DNA from: CAYMCQ01 sp964389025
GTDB taxonomy: Bacteria > Verrucomicrobiota > Verrucomicrobiia > Limisphaerales > CAYMCQ01
DNA: 12,680 bases
NCBI GenBank assembly: GCA_964389025.1
Contig: CAYMCQ010000098.1
Span: 1-12,680, forward strand
Direction of reading: 5' to 3'
Shown here: piece by piece, positions 6,250 through 12,680 of the stretch
Position numbering within the stretch: position 1 is the stretch's first letter
How the letters are laid out: each line of letters opens with the position of its first letter
Program-made: the position numbers and the translations under genes
Notes under the pieces: generated by a model
What the model was told of the DNA's origin: nothing
Seen by the model: the letters and a program-made list of their open reading frames with translations, nothing else
Databases searched by the model: none

Positions 6250-8112
6250 TTGATTGCGGAAACAAAACAAGCCGTGGAACCGAAGAACACATTCGGGAAA
6301 ATTCTTGAGCGCGGCCATTCTTTCCTGCGCGCGAACTGGAAACGGCTGTTGCGCATCCGCCAAAAAGTCTGGCTCAGCGAGCAGGCGCTTCATCTCATGC
6401 TTGCGGGCGGCGTTGGCGTCATTGGCGGGTTGGTGAACCTCGTTTTTTACTACGGCATAGAATCCGCCAAGCAGCTTTTTTTTAATCGCGGAGGCGACCC
6501 GGTCGAGATCGCCGAAATCATGACGCAACGACATGGGGTGTCGCATCTCTTTATTGTTATTACCCCGGTGCTGGGCGGCGTCGTGGCGGGACTGGTTCTT
6601 TATTGGGGCCTGCGTCTCGTTCCACAAAAAGGTCCGACCAACATGCTGGAAGTCGTCATCGCCGGTGACGGCAAATTACCATTTCGCTCCGCGCTCGTGA
6701 AGGCGTTCTCATCGCTCGTCAGCATTGTCACGGGCGCGTCGCTTGGGCGTGAAGGCGCGATTTCACAACTGACGGCGACGCTCGCGTCGAAATGTGGACA
6801 ACTGGCGAAATGGCATCCGTATCGTCTGCGGATGTTGGTCGGCTGCGGCGCGGCGGCGGGAATAGCGGCGGCCTACAACGCTCCGATCTCAGGCGCGGTT
6901 TTCGCGTCGCTCATCGTGCTGGGAAACTTTTCCATGAACCATTTTGCGCCGTTGGTTTTTTCGTCGGTGGTGGCAACGGTTGTGTCGCGAAGTTTTTTTG
7001 GGATTAGCCCGTGGTATTCCGTGCCGGCGTTTGAATTCAAAAGCTTGACGCAACTGCCATGGTTTTTGGTGCTGGGAATTCTTTGTGGCGGCGTGGGCGC
7101 GCTGTTTTTGAAAATGCTGGCTTACAGCGAAAAATTTTTCGAGCGTTTACGCGCGCCGATATACTTGAGGCTGGCGGTCGGCGGACTGATTGTCGGCGTG
7201 ATCGCGCTGGCGTATCCGGGCGTGTGGGGAAACGGCTTCGTGATCACCAATCGGATTTTGCACGAGGAATTCGACCCGCATTTCCCATTGCTGATGCTCA
7301 CCGGATTGTTTTGCGCGAAGCTCATTGCGACCAGCACGACCATCGGCTCGGGCGCGGTCGGCGGCGTGTTCACGCCGACTCTTTTTCTTGGCGCGGCGCT
7401 GGGCAGCATGTTCGGCCTTGGCCTGCACGAACTCGACCTTGCAAAGGAGCTGCCGACCACCGCGTTCGCGCTTGTTGGCATGGGCAGCGTGCTGGCGGCC
7501 ACGACGCACTCGCCGCTGCTGGCGATGATTTTGGTTTTTGAAATTTCACTGAACTACTCGCTCATGCCGGCGTTGATGCTCGGCTGCGTGGTTTCGATTC
7601 TCGTCGCGCGCAGAATCCACGCCGACTCGATCTACACCGAGCCGCTGCGGTTGAAAGGTCTCGTGCTCGAACGCGAGTCCGCCGAAATCGGCGTGGCCAC
7701 CGAGCGCACCGTCGGAGATTTGATGCGCGCTCCCGTGCCGCCCGTGCGCGAGACGGCGACGCTTGCGGAAATGGGAGACCGTTTTTTGATGAGTTCAAAT
7801 AATTTTCTTCCTGTCGTGGACGCGCACGGCCAGCTCGTCGGCCTCGTCGCGTTGCACGACCTCAAGGAATATTTGCAGGAAGGCCAATACATCGGGATCA
7901 TCGCCTACGACGTGATGCGCCCGCCGCCGCAATGCGTGACGCCGAACCAGCGGTTGCTCGACGTGCTGCCCATCGTGCTGGCGAGCGAGCAGCGCAACGT
8001 GCCGGTCGTCAGTTCGCTCAAGGAAAACCGTCTCGTCGGCGCGTTGACCCGCGCGGAAGTGCTGGCCGTGTTTTCGGAAGCGATTTCTGCGGGAAGCAAT
8101 CGGGAAACATAA
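6250..8112 (+). CDS. CLC-family chloride channel/transporter with two CBS domains
   Basis: A 620-residue inner-membrane protein. The CLC membrane domain covers about residues 45-455, and a tandem CBS pair follows (about 487-543 and 552-608), a probable nucleotide-sensing regulatory module. The second selectivity motif is GREGA (166-170), with the gating glutamate E168 kept and Ala in place of the usual Pro. The third motif is GGVFTP (371-376). The first motif (GSGIP in E. coli ClcA) is replaced by a divergent KGPTN (127-131). Following NAPISGAVF (210-218), the positions matching E202/E203 of ClcA read L221/I222. The internal proton glutamate therefore appears missing, which favours a passive channel or an atypical exchanger. 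The TTG at 6250 follows an in-frame TGA directly, so nothing longer is possible. A GTG at 6274 is an alternative start. It is divergent from metG. Confidence 0.9.
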   Translation: MIAETKQAVEPKNTFGKILERGHSFLRANWKRLLRIRQKVWLSEQALHLMLAGGVGVIGGLVNLVFYYGIESAKQLFFNRGGDPVEIAEIMTQRHGVSHLFIVITPVLGGVVAGLVLYWGLRLVPQKGPTNMLEVVIAGDGKLPFRSALVKAFSSLVSIVTGASLGREGAISQLTATLASKCGQLAKWHPYRLRMLVGCGAAAGIAAAYNAPISGAVFASLIVLGNFSMNHFAPLVFSSVVATVVSRSFFGISPWYSVPAFEFKSLTQLPWFLVLGILCGGVGALFLKMLAYSEKFFERLRAPIYLRLAVGGLIVGVIALAYPGVWGNGFVITNRILHEEFDPHFPLLMLTGLFCAKLIATSTTIGSGAVGGVFTPTLFLGAALGSMFGLGLHELDLAKELPTTAFALVGMGSVLAATTHSPLLAMILVFEISLNYSLMPALMLGCVVSILVARRIHADSIYTEPLRLKGLVLERESAEIGVATERTVGDLMRAPVPPVRETATLAEMGDRFLMSSNNFLPVVDAHGQLVGLVALHDLKEYLQEGQYIGIIAYDVMRPPPQCVTPNQRLLDVLPIVLASEQRNVPVVSSLKENRLVGALTRAEVLAVFSEAISAGSNRET

Positions 8113-8157
8113 AGCACCAGTTCCAGGCACGGAATCTCTCCAAAGCCACAGCGTTGT

Positions 8158-8201
8158 AAAAGTTTCTGAACAACTTTTCGCTGTCTCGCCGACACTCGGC
8201 G
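8158..8201. other. Two small hairpins between the CLC gene and rnhB
   Basis: The 108-bp gap from 8113 to 8220 has no gene. AAAAGTT (8158-8164) pairs with AACTTTT (8172-8178), and CGCCGA (8187-8192) pairs with TCGGCG (8196-8201). Neither is followed by a T-run on the plus strand, so neither is a clear terminator for the CLC gene. They could be 5' UTR structure ahead of rnhB. Confidence 0.3.
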
Positions 8202-8220
8202 CGATAGCCTGTGAAAAATC

Positions 8221-8895
8221 ATGTCCGCGAAATTTTGGCATCGCCTCTCGCACGAGACTGCGCTTTGGCAGCAGGGTCTGAGCTTCGTCGCGGGCGTGGA
8301 CGAGGCGGGGCGTGGCCCGCTCGCAGGGCCGGTGGTGGCTGCGGCGGTGATTTTGCCGAAACGCTGGGACGGGGATAATTTCCACGACAGCTTGCGCGAC
8401 CTGAACGATTCCAAGCAACTCACCGAAGCACAGCGCGAAAATTATTTCGCCATCCTCACGTCGCACCCTGAAATCCGCAGCGCCGTCGCTGTCGTTGACG
8501 CGGAGACGATTGACCGCATCAACATCTTGCAGGCGACACACCGCGCGATGAACGACGCGCTCGCCAGGCTGTGTCCGCAGCCGGAGCACGTTCTCGTGGA
8601 TGGCCGCCCTGTGAAATCCATGAAGCTGCCGAACACCGCGCTCGTGAAGGGCGATTCGCGCAGCTATTCCATCGCCGCCGCAAGCGTGCTGGCCAAAGTC
8701 ACGCGCGACCGGATGATGGTGGAATATCACGCGCGCTGGCCGGTTTATGGTTTTGCCGAACACAAAGGCTACGGCACGCCGCAGCATCTTGCGGCCATCG
8801 TGTCGCACGGCGCGTGTCCAATTCATCGCCGCAGTTTCGCGCCGCTCAAAGCGCAGGAACTGGAACTTTTTCAGCCACAGATTGAACACAGATGA
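8221..8895 (+). CDS. rnhB: Ribonuclease HII
   Basis: A 224-residue RNase HII. It cuts RNA in RNA-DNA hybrids and removes misincorporated ribonucleotides during replication and repair. The family signature GVDEAGRGPLAGPV (25-38) carries the first two acidic residues, D27 and E28. D127 (LVDGRP) and D145 (KGDSRSYSIAAASVLAK) complete the DEDD metal site, and T161-R162-D163 follows in the usual place. The family's C-terminal HKGYGTPQH and HRRSFAP motifs are present. The last residues (QPQIEHR) and the TGA stop come from an inverted repeat that begins at 8870, so the native C-terminus was probably a little different. The ATG at 8221 gives a normal N-terminus, and no Shine-Dalgarno sequence is seen. 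yraN follows after 53 bp, a common rnhB-yraN neighbourhood in bacteria. Confidence 0.97.
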   Translation: MSAKFWHRLSHETALWQQGLSFVAGVDEAGRGPLAGPVVAAAVILPKRWDGDNFHDSLRDLNDSKQLTEAQRENYFAILTSHPEIRSAVAVVDAETIDRINILQATHRAMNDALARLCPQPEHVLVDGRPVKSMKLPNTALVKGDSRSYSIAAASVLAKVTRDRMMVEYHARWPVYGFAEHKGYGTPQHLAAIVSHGACPIHRRSFAPLKAQELELFQPQIEHR

Positions 8896-8949
8896 AACAC
8901 GGATTTAATTTCGCATCTGCGTTCAATCTGTGTTTCATCTGTGGCTGAA
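8870..8949. repeat. Imperfect 80-bp inverted repeat at the rnhB-yraN junction
   Basis: The left arm starts TTCAGCCACAGAT (8870-8882) and the right arm ends ATCTGTGGCTGAA (8937-8949), its exact reverse complement. Further in, the arms stay complementary with a few mismatches: the left reads ..GAACACAGATGAAACAC and the right, reversed, reads ..AAACACAGATTGAACGC. The whole can fold into one long hairpin. ACAGATGAAACACGGAT-type sequence recurs as a dispersed repeat in several bacterial groups. It encodes the end of RNase HII, and its last base is the first base of the yraN start codon. Confidence 0.82.
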
Positions 8950-9374
8950 TGAATCTTCTCGCGCGCATCAAATCGGCTTTCAGAGGTGACAAACCAGAGC
9001 ATTTGCGTCGCGGCGAACTCGGCGAGCGGGCGGCAAAAAAATTTCTTCGGCAACAGGGACTGAAATTTCTCACCGCAAACTTCCGCTCGCCTCGCGGCGA
9101 GATTGATTTGATTTTCCGCGACGACGATTGCCTCGTGTTCGTCGAAGTCAAAACCCGCTCGTCGGAAGATTGGACGCGGCCGGCGGCCGCGGTGGATTCG
9201 CGCAAGCGGCGGTTGCTTTCCCAGTGCGCGCTTGATTATTTGAAGCTCCTTAAAAATCCTGAAATCAAAATCCGTTTCGACATCGTGGAAGTTTTGTTGA
9301 GCAACGGAAAGGTTCGCGAAGTGCGGCATTTGCCGAACACATTCACGTTGTCGAAGCCGTATCGCTATGGGTAG
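8949..9374 (+). CDS. yraN: YraN/UPF0102 family endonuclease-like protein
   Basis: A 141-residue member of UPF0102 (YraN), a small family with a restriction-endonuclease-like fold. The core motif runs RGELGERAAKKFLRQQG (21-37), then RGEIDLIFRD (49-58) and VFVEVKTRS (63-71). The Asp and the EVK pair correspond to the PD-(D/E)XK metal site. The usual position beside rnhB fits a suspected role in DNA repair or recombination, but the function of the family is not firmly established. Length is slightly above the common 115-130, owing to an N-terminal extension of about 20 residues. The ATG at 8949 overlaps the last base of the preceding inverted repeat, and no Shine-Dalgarno sequence is present. 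The final Gly codon and TAG stop lie in the next repeat element (9369 onward), so repeats bound this gene on both sides. Confidence 0.92.
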   Translation: MNLLARIKSAFRGDKPEHLRRGELGERAAKKFLRQQGLKFLTANFRSPRGEIDLIFRDDDCLVFVEVKTRSSEDWTRPAAAVDSRKRRLLSQCALDYLKLLKNPEIKIRFDIVEVLLSNGKVREVRHLPNTFTLSKPYRYG

Positions 9375-9525
9375 CACAGGCGTCTCGCCTGTCGAATTCG
9401 GCGTCCCGCCGAATTCCGTCGGGAGACGAACGATTTGTGTGCGAGTTGAGTTGTCGAAGTGTTTTTATCCTTGCCCGGATTCCGGCGAGACGCCGGAATC
9501 AACAGGCCGGAGGCCTGTTCCACCC
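9369..9525. repeat. Composite inverted REPIN-like element (copy 2)
   Basis: A 157-bp element with the same plan as the one at 6059-6211. Left end GGGTAGCACAGG (9369-9380) and right end CCTGTTCCACCC (9514-9525) are inverted with two mismatches. The left half has hairpin A (ACAGGCG/CGCCTGT, 9376-9392, loop TCT) and hairpin B (GAATTCGGCG/CGCCGAATTC, 9394-9416, loop TCC). A 61-nt spacer follows. The right half has B' (GATTCCGGCG/CGCCGGAATC, 9478-9500, loop AGA) and A' (AACAGGCC/GGCCTGTT, 9501-9519, loop GGA). All four stems are perfect. It fills most of the 206-bp yraN-malQ intergenic region and contains the yraN stop codon. Confidence 0.85.
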
Positions 9526-9580
9526 AAACCCACGGATTTGACTTGCGCCAACGGCAATTTCAAACGATTCAAATCTCGCC

Positions 9581-11296
9581 ATGACTTTCAGCCCAGACCG
9601 CTTGATGGCCGGCGTGCTTGAGCCGGTCTTTGCCATCCGCACCGAGCGTGACCTCGGCATCGGCGACACCGAGGGCGTCCGCCAGATGATTGACTGGTGT
9701 CATCGCCACGGTCTGAACATTTTCCAAACGCTGCCCATCAACGAGACGAGCGACGATAACAGCCCCTACAACGCCATCAGCTCGCTTGCGATTGACCCGG
9801 CGACCATCGCGATTTCGCCAAAGCATGTTCCCGATCTGTCGGCGAAGGATTTTTCCGCGAAAGCAAAACCGTCGTTGCTGAAAAAACTTCGCACCGGCCC
9901 GGTCAATTATCCCGAAGTCAAAAAACTGAAACGCGCGCTGCTCGAAACCGCATTCAAAAATTTTCTCAAGCGCCATTTCAACAAGGAAACCGCGCGCGCG
10001 CGGCTGTTCAAAAAATTTCTCATGGAAAATTCCGAGTGGCTTTCCGACTACGCGCTGTTTCGCGTGTTGATGGAGGAAAACGGCGGCCACCCGGCGTGGG
10101 AACGCTGGCCGCACGAGCATCAAGGGCCGCGACGCGCGCGGACGTGGCTGCTGTCGCTGCCGGAAAAGCGCCGCGACTCGCTGATGCGAAAGCAGCTTTT
10201 CTTCATGTATGTCCAGTGGATCGCGTTCAGCCAGTGGAACGCGCTCAAGGAATACGGCGACGCGAAAAAGGTTTTTCTGATGGGCGACATTCCGTTCGGT
10301 GTGAGCCGTCACAGCGCGGACGTTTGGGCGAACCGCGCGATTTTCGACCTTGATTGGAGCGGCGGCGCGCCGCCGGAAAAAGTTTTCAAGGTGGATCCGT
10401 TCACCGAAAAGTGGGGACAGAACTGGGGCGTGCCGATTTATCGCTGGGACATCTTGCGGAAGGAAAATTTTTCGTGGTGGCGGACCCGCGTCGGCAATCT
10501 GCGCAAGGCATTTCACCTTTTCCGCATTGATCATGTGCTTGGATTTTTCCGCATCTACTCGTTTCCGTGGACGCCCGACCGCAACCAGGAATTTCTCCCG
10601 CTCACCGAAGCGCAGGCGGCGGAAAAAACCGGCGGACGCTTGCCCGGCTTCAAGCCGTTTCCCGACGACACAAACGAGCACAAGGAATTCAACCGCCAGC
10701 AGGGCGAGGAAATTTTACGAATGGTTCAGGAGGCGTCCGGCGACACGAAAGTCATCGCGGAAGATTTGGGTTGCGTGCCGGAATACGTGCCGCATTCGCT
10801 GCCGAAGCTCGGCATTCCCGGTTTTCGGATTCCGTTTTTGTTCCGCGAACACGACGGAAGTTTTTCCGACCCGAAAAAATATCCGCGCCTTACGGTCGCA
10901 CAGCCCGCGACGCACGATCATCCGCCCATCGCTGCCGCGTGGGAAGATGCGTGGAAACAGATCGAGGCTGGAAAAGCCGAGGAAGGCCGGCGGGAGTTGA
11001 AGGCGATGATGGATTTCGCCGGGCTGAAAAACGAAGAGCCAGAGCGGGAATTCACGAGCCGTTTTCACGAAGCTTTTTTGAGCGCGGTGATGCAGTCGAA
11101 CTCATGGTTCGTGATTACGATGATCACGGACGTGTTCGGTCACCTGTCGCGCTTCAACGTGCCCGGCTCAACGGCGGCGACGAACTGGTCGAATCGTCTG
11201 GCGGAAACCGTCTCGCAACTCGACAAAGACCCGCAGCTTTCGTTGAAGGCGAAAATGTATTCGAGACTGGTGAAGGAGAGTGGACGCGCAATTTAA
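9581..11296 (+). CDS. malQ: 4-alpha-glucanotransferase (amylomaltase, GH77)
   Basis: A 571-residue GH77 enzyme that transfers alpha-1,4-glucan segments between maltodextrins, in cytoplasmic glycogen or maltose metabolism. The barrel begins with GVLEPVFAIRTERDLGIGD (11-29), and DDNSPYNAISSLAIDP (58-73) follows. The acceptor region is GDIPFGVSRHSADVW (235-249) and QNWGVPIYRWD (280-290). Catalytic candidates are D317 (FRIDHVLGFFRI), E394 (VIAEDLG) and D446 (ATHDHPP). These match the nucleophile, acid/base and transition-state-stabilising residues of Thermus amylomaltase. The motifs FRIDHVLGFFRIYSFPW and ATHDHPPIAAAWE resemble the DPE2-like branch more than the classic MalQ form (RIDHFRGF, GTHDNDT). 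No N-terminal starch-binding domain is present. No other glycogen gene is nearby. The ATG at 9581 is the natural start, and no Shine-Dalgarno sequence precedes it. Confidence 0.95.
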   Translation: MTFSPDRLMAGVLEPVFAIRTERDLGIGDTEGVRQMIDWCHRHGLNIFQTLPINETSDDNSPYNAISSLAIDPATIAISPKHVPDLSAKDFSAKAKPSLLKKLRTGPVNYPEVKKLKRALLETAFKNFLKRHFNKETARARLFKKFLMENSEWLSDYALFRVLMEENGGHPAWERWPHEHQGPRRARTWLLSLPEKRRDSLMRKQLFFMYVQWIAFSQWNALKEYGDAKKVFLMGDIPFGVSRHSADVWANRAIFDLDWSGGAPPEKVFKVDPFTEKWGQNWGVPIYRWDILRKENFSWWRTRVGNLRKAFHLFRIDHVLGFFRIYSFPWTPDRNQEFLPLTEAQAAEKTGGRLPGFKPFPDDTNEHKEFNRQQGEEILRMVQEASGDTKVIAEDLGCVPEYVPHSLPKLGIPGFRIPFLFREHDGSFSDPKKYPRLTVAQPATHDHPPIAAAWEDAWKQIEAGKAEEGRRELKAMMDFAGLKNEEPEREFTSRFHEAFLSAVMQSNSWFVITMITDVFGHLSRFNVPGSTAATNWSNRLAETVSQLDKDPQLSLKAKMYSRLVKESGRAI

Positions 11297-11373
11297 TTCA
11301 GTAATCGCATTCTTGCCATGCGGCGACGTTTGATTTAGAAAAGGCTCGTTCAACTCTTCAACTGACAAAGCCT

Positions 11374-11844
11374 ATGAAAAATGGAAAATGTTGCAGTGAC
11401 CCAAAAGCCGCCGCCGTCGCGCTAGCGCGTTGGTGCGTCGGAATCATCATGCTCTTTGCCGGAATATCGAAATACTCTATGGGTGTCGACGAATTCGCGT
11501 CGATGATTACGTTGATGTTCGAGAAAACTTGGCTGCCGAAGGTGCTCTTGGTTACATACGGCTACGCACTGCCGTTCGCCGAGTTGATTCTTGGCGTCCT
11601 GCTGATCATCGGGCTGTTCAGAAACTCTGTATTGTCCGCAACGACGCTGCTTTTCATTTCTCTGACGTTCGGACAGTTTCTTCTGGCTATGGGCGGCGAC
11701 GAGAAAGCCAGCTCCGGCATGTTTCAAAACACGGTGTTCACATTTCTGGCGGCAGGATTGCTTTTCCTGCACGAGCACGACCGGTGGGTGATTGCGTGTT
11801 GCTGTCGCAAAAAGGAAAGTTGCTGCGCGCCACCGACGAATTAA
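11374..11844 (+). CDS. DoxX-family membrane protein with cysteine-rich tails
   Basis: A 156-residue integral membrane protein with four predicted helices, at about 16-34 (ALARWCVGIIMLFAGISKY), 60-80, 85-105 and 118-133, as in DoxX/DoxD-like proteins. Family features include LFAGISKY in helix 1 and YALPFAELILGVLLIIGL in helix 2. DoxX proteins are often linked to quinone-dependent or thiol redox reactions, but their roles are mostly unknown. Both ends are unusual: CC at 6-7 on the N-terminus, and CCC at 142-144 plus CC at 150-151 on the C-terminus. With an even number of helices both tails lie on the same side of the membrane, so together they could form a metal- or thiol-binding patch. The ATG at 11374 is 77 bp after malQ. 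The stop overlaps the convergent aminotransferase stop by 4 bp. Confidence 0.85.
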   Translation: MKNGKCCSDPKAAAVALARWCVGIIMLFAGISKYSMGVDEFASMITLMFEKTWLPKVLLVTYGYALPFAELILGVLLIIGLFRNSVLSATTLLFISLTFGQFLLAMGGDEKASSGMFQNTVFTFLAAGLLFLHEHDRWVIACCCRKKESCCAPPTN

Positions 11845-12680
11845 AGCTGCTTCATCGCTGAATCCATCGCGGCGTGAAGCTGGTTCATCGTCGCTTCGGT
11901 TTCATCGCCCATGTTTGAGATGCGGAAGGTCGTGCCTTTGATTTTTCCGTAGCCCCCGTCAATGAGGAAGCCGGCGTCCTTCACAAGCTTTTGGAATTTC
12001 GGCACGTCAATCGTCCGGCTGCCGGACTTGGCACCGTTGTTCACGCACGTCAACGTCACTGACTCAAAACCCTTTTCCGGAAATAGATTGAAACCGTGAC
12101 GCGCCGCCCAATCGCGGGTCATCTGCGCGAGCTTTTGGTGGCGGGCGAATCGCGCGTCCAAACCTTCTGCAAAAATATCTTCGAGCTTCGACGCAAGCGC
12201 GTATGTGTGCGAAATGCTCGGCGTGCTCGGCGTCATGTTTTGCTCGGCGTTTTTCTGGAACTCGATGAAATCGAAATAATAGCCGCGGTCTTTTGCTGTC
12301 GCAGCTTTAGCAAGCGCGGCTTTCGAGCAAACGAAAACAGCGAAGCCCGGCGGCATCGCAAACGCCTTCTGCGTTCCAGCCAGCAAAACGTCAATGCCCA
12401 GCTCATCAAATTTGATCGGCACCGCAGTCATCGAGCTGACGGCGTCCACGATGAACATCACGTCGGGATATTTTTTCTTGAGCGCGGCGATCTCGGCGAG
12501 CGGACTCATCACGCCGGTCGAAGTTTCGTTGTGAATCAAAGTCAGCGCGTCGAATTGTCCGCTCGCAAGTTTTTTGTCCACGGCCTCGGCGCGAATGGGC
12601 GAACCCCACTCGACTTGCAGCGCCTCGGCTTCCTTGCCGCAACGCTTCGACACGTCAAACCACTTGTCCGAAAACGCGCC
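11841..12680 (-). CDS. Class V aminotransferase, alanine-glyoxylate/serine-pyruvate type (N-terminus outside window)
   Basis: The frame is open to the right edge, giving 279 residues of C-terminal sequence that starts GAFSDKWFDVSKRCG. The true start lies beyond 12680; the internal ATG-like starts are not real starts. Class V (fold type I) PLP enzyme features, numbered from the edge, are HNETSTGV (50-57), D79 in IVDAVSS (which would contact the PLP ring nitrogen) and K105 in AGTQKAFAMPPG (the Schiff-base lysine). The C-terminal small domain ends in GTTFRISNMGDETEATM. The family transfers amino groups between alanine, serine or phosphoserine and glyoxylate, pyruvate or a related keto acid. In bacteria of this type such genes often serve serine or glyoxylate metabolism, but the substrate cannot be settled here. 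It converges on the DoxX gene with stop codons overlapping by 4 bp. Confidence 0.92.
   Translation of the reverse strand, partial: GAFSDKWFDVSKRCGKEAEALQVEWGSPIRAEAVDKKLASGQFDALTLIHNETSTGVMSPLAEIAALKKKYPDVMFIVDAVSSMTAVPIKFDELGIDVLLAGTQKAFAMPPGFAVFVCSKAALAKAATAKDRGYYFDFIEFQKNAEQNMTPSTPSISHTYALASKLEDIFAEGLDARFARHQKLAQMTRDWAARHGFNLFPEKGFESVTLTCVNNGAKSGSRTIDVPKFQKLVKDAGFLIDGGYGKIKGTTFRISNMGDETEATMNQLHAAMDSAMKQL

Noticed and set aside
7795..8889. 364-codon open frame on the minus strand spanning the CLC 3' end and rnhB
   Set aside because: Both opposite-strand genes have full family motifs. This frame is rich in Arg and His, as expected for a shadow in GC-rich DNA.
9367..9621. Short plus-strand open frame starting MGSTGVSPVEF
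   Set aside because: It is made of the translated hairpin repeats (9369-9525) and the malQ start region, so it is a repeat artefact and not a gene.
9569..10681. 370-codon open frame on the minus strand
   Set aside because: It is antisense to malQ, which carries all GH77 catalytic motifs, and shows no domain of its own.

Overview
The window looks like ordinary chromosomal DNA from a Gram-negative bacterium of moderate to high GC. The best guess is the phylum Verrucomicrobiota, perhaps Limisphaerales or Pedosphaera-like. That guess rests on the many short GGCGGGACGCC-type hairpin repeats, the lack of Shine-Dalgarno sequences before almost every gene, and the general flavour of the proteins. 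No 16S or other decisive marker is present, so the taxonomy is inference. No phage, insertion sequence, CRISPR array, rRNA or tRNA was found.

Left part (28-6015), all genes on the minus strand. Read in the direction of transcription: methionyl-tRNA synthetase (metG), then 6 bp later a BrnT-family toxin overlapping a small partner protein (a type II toxin-antitoxin pair), then a membrane-anchored ankyrin-repeat protein, and 23 bp later a secreted alpha/beta-hydrolase-like protein. A structured untranslated stretch with a strong intrinsic terminator (1739-1780) follows. After it come a small secreted tyrosine-rich repeat protein, a small basic hypothetical protein, and a xylose-isomerase-like TIM-barrel protein close to the left edge.

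Right part (6250-11844), genes on the plus strand: a CLC chloride channel/transporter with two C-terminal CBS domains, ribonuclease HII (rnhB), a YraN/UPF0102 nuclease-like protein, a 4-alpha-glucanotransferase (malQ, GH77) and a DoxX-family membrane protein with cysteine-rich tails. A class V aminotransferase (alanine-glyoxylate/serine-pyruvate type) converges from the right edge, lacks its N-terminus here, and overlaps the DoxX gene by 4 bp.

The most distinctive feature is the density of short repeats in or against genes. Two mirror-image composite elements (6059-6211 and 9369-9525) share one architecture: hairpin A, hairpin B, about 60 nt of unrelated spacer, then B' and A' inverted, with GGGTGGAACAGG-type ends. 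They resemble REPIN/BIME elements. One fills most of the metG-CLC divergent intergenic region and the other supplies the stop codon of yraN. A different 80-bp inverted repeat supplies the C-terminal tail and stop of rnhB and abuts the yraN start. A 62-bp palindromic element lies in frame inside the hydrolase gene, and a heptanucleotide tandem repeat lies in frame inside metG. I found no clearly new multi-gene system. The repeats, the unusual CLC glutamate region and the toxin partner are the points most worth following.
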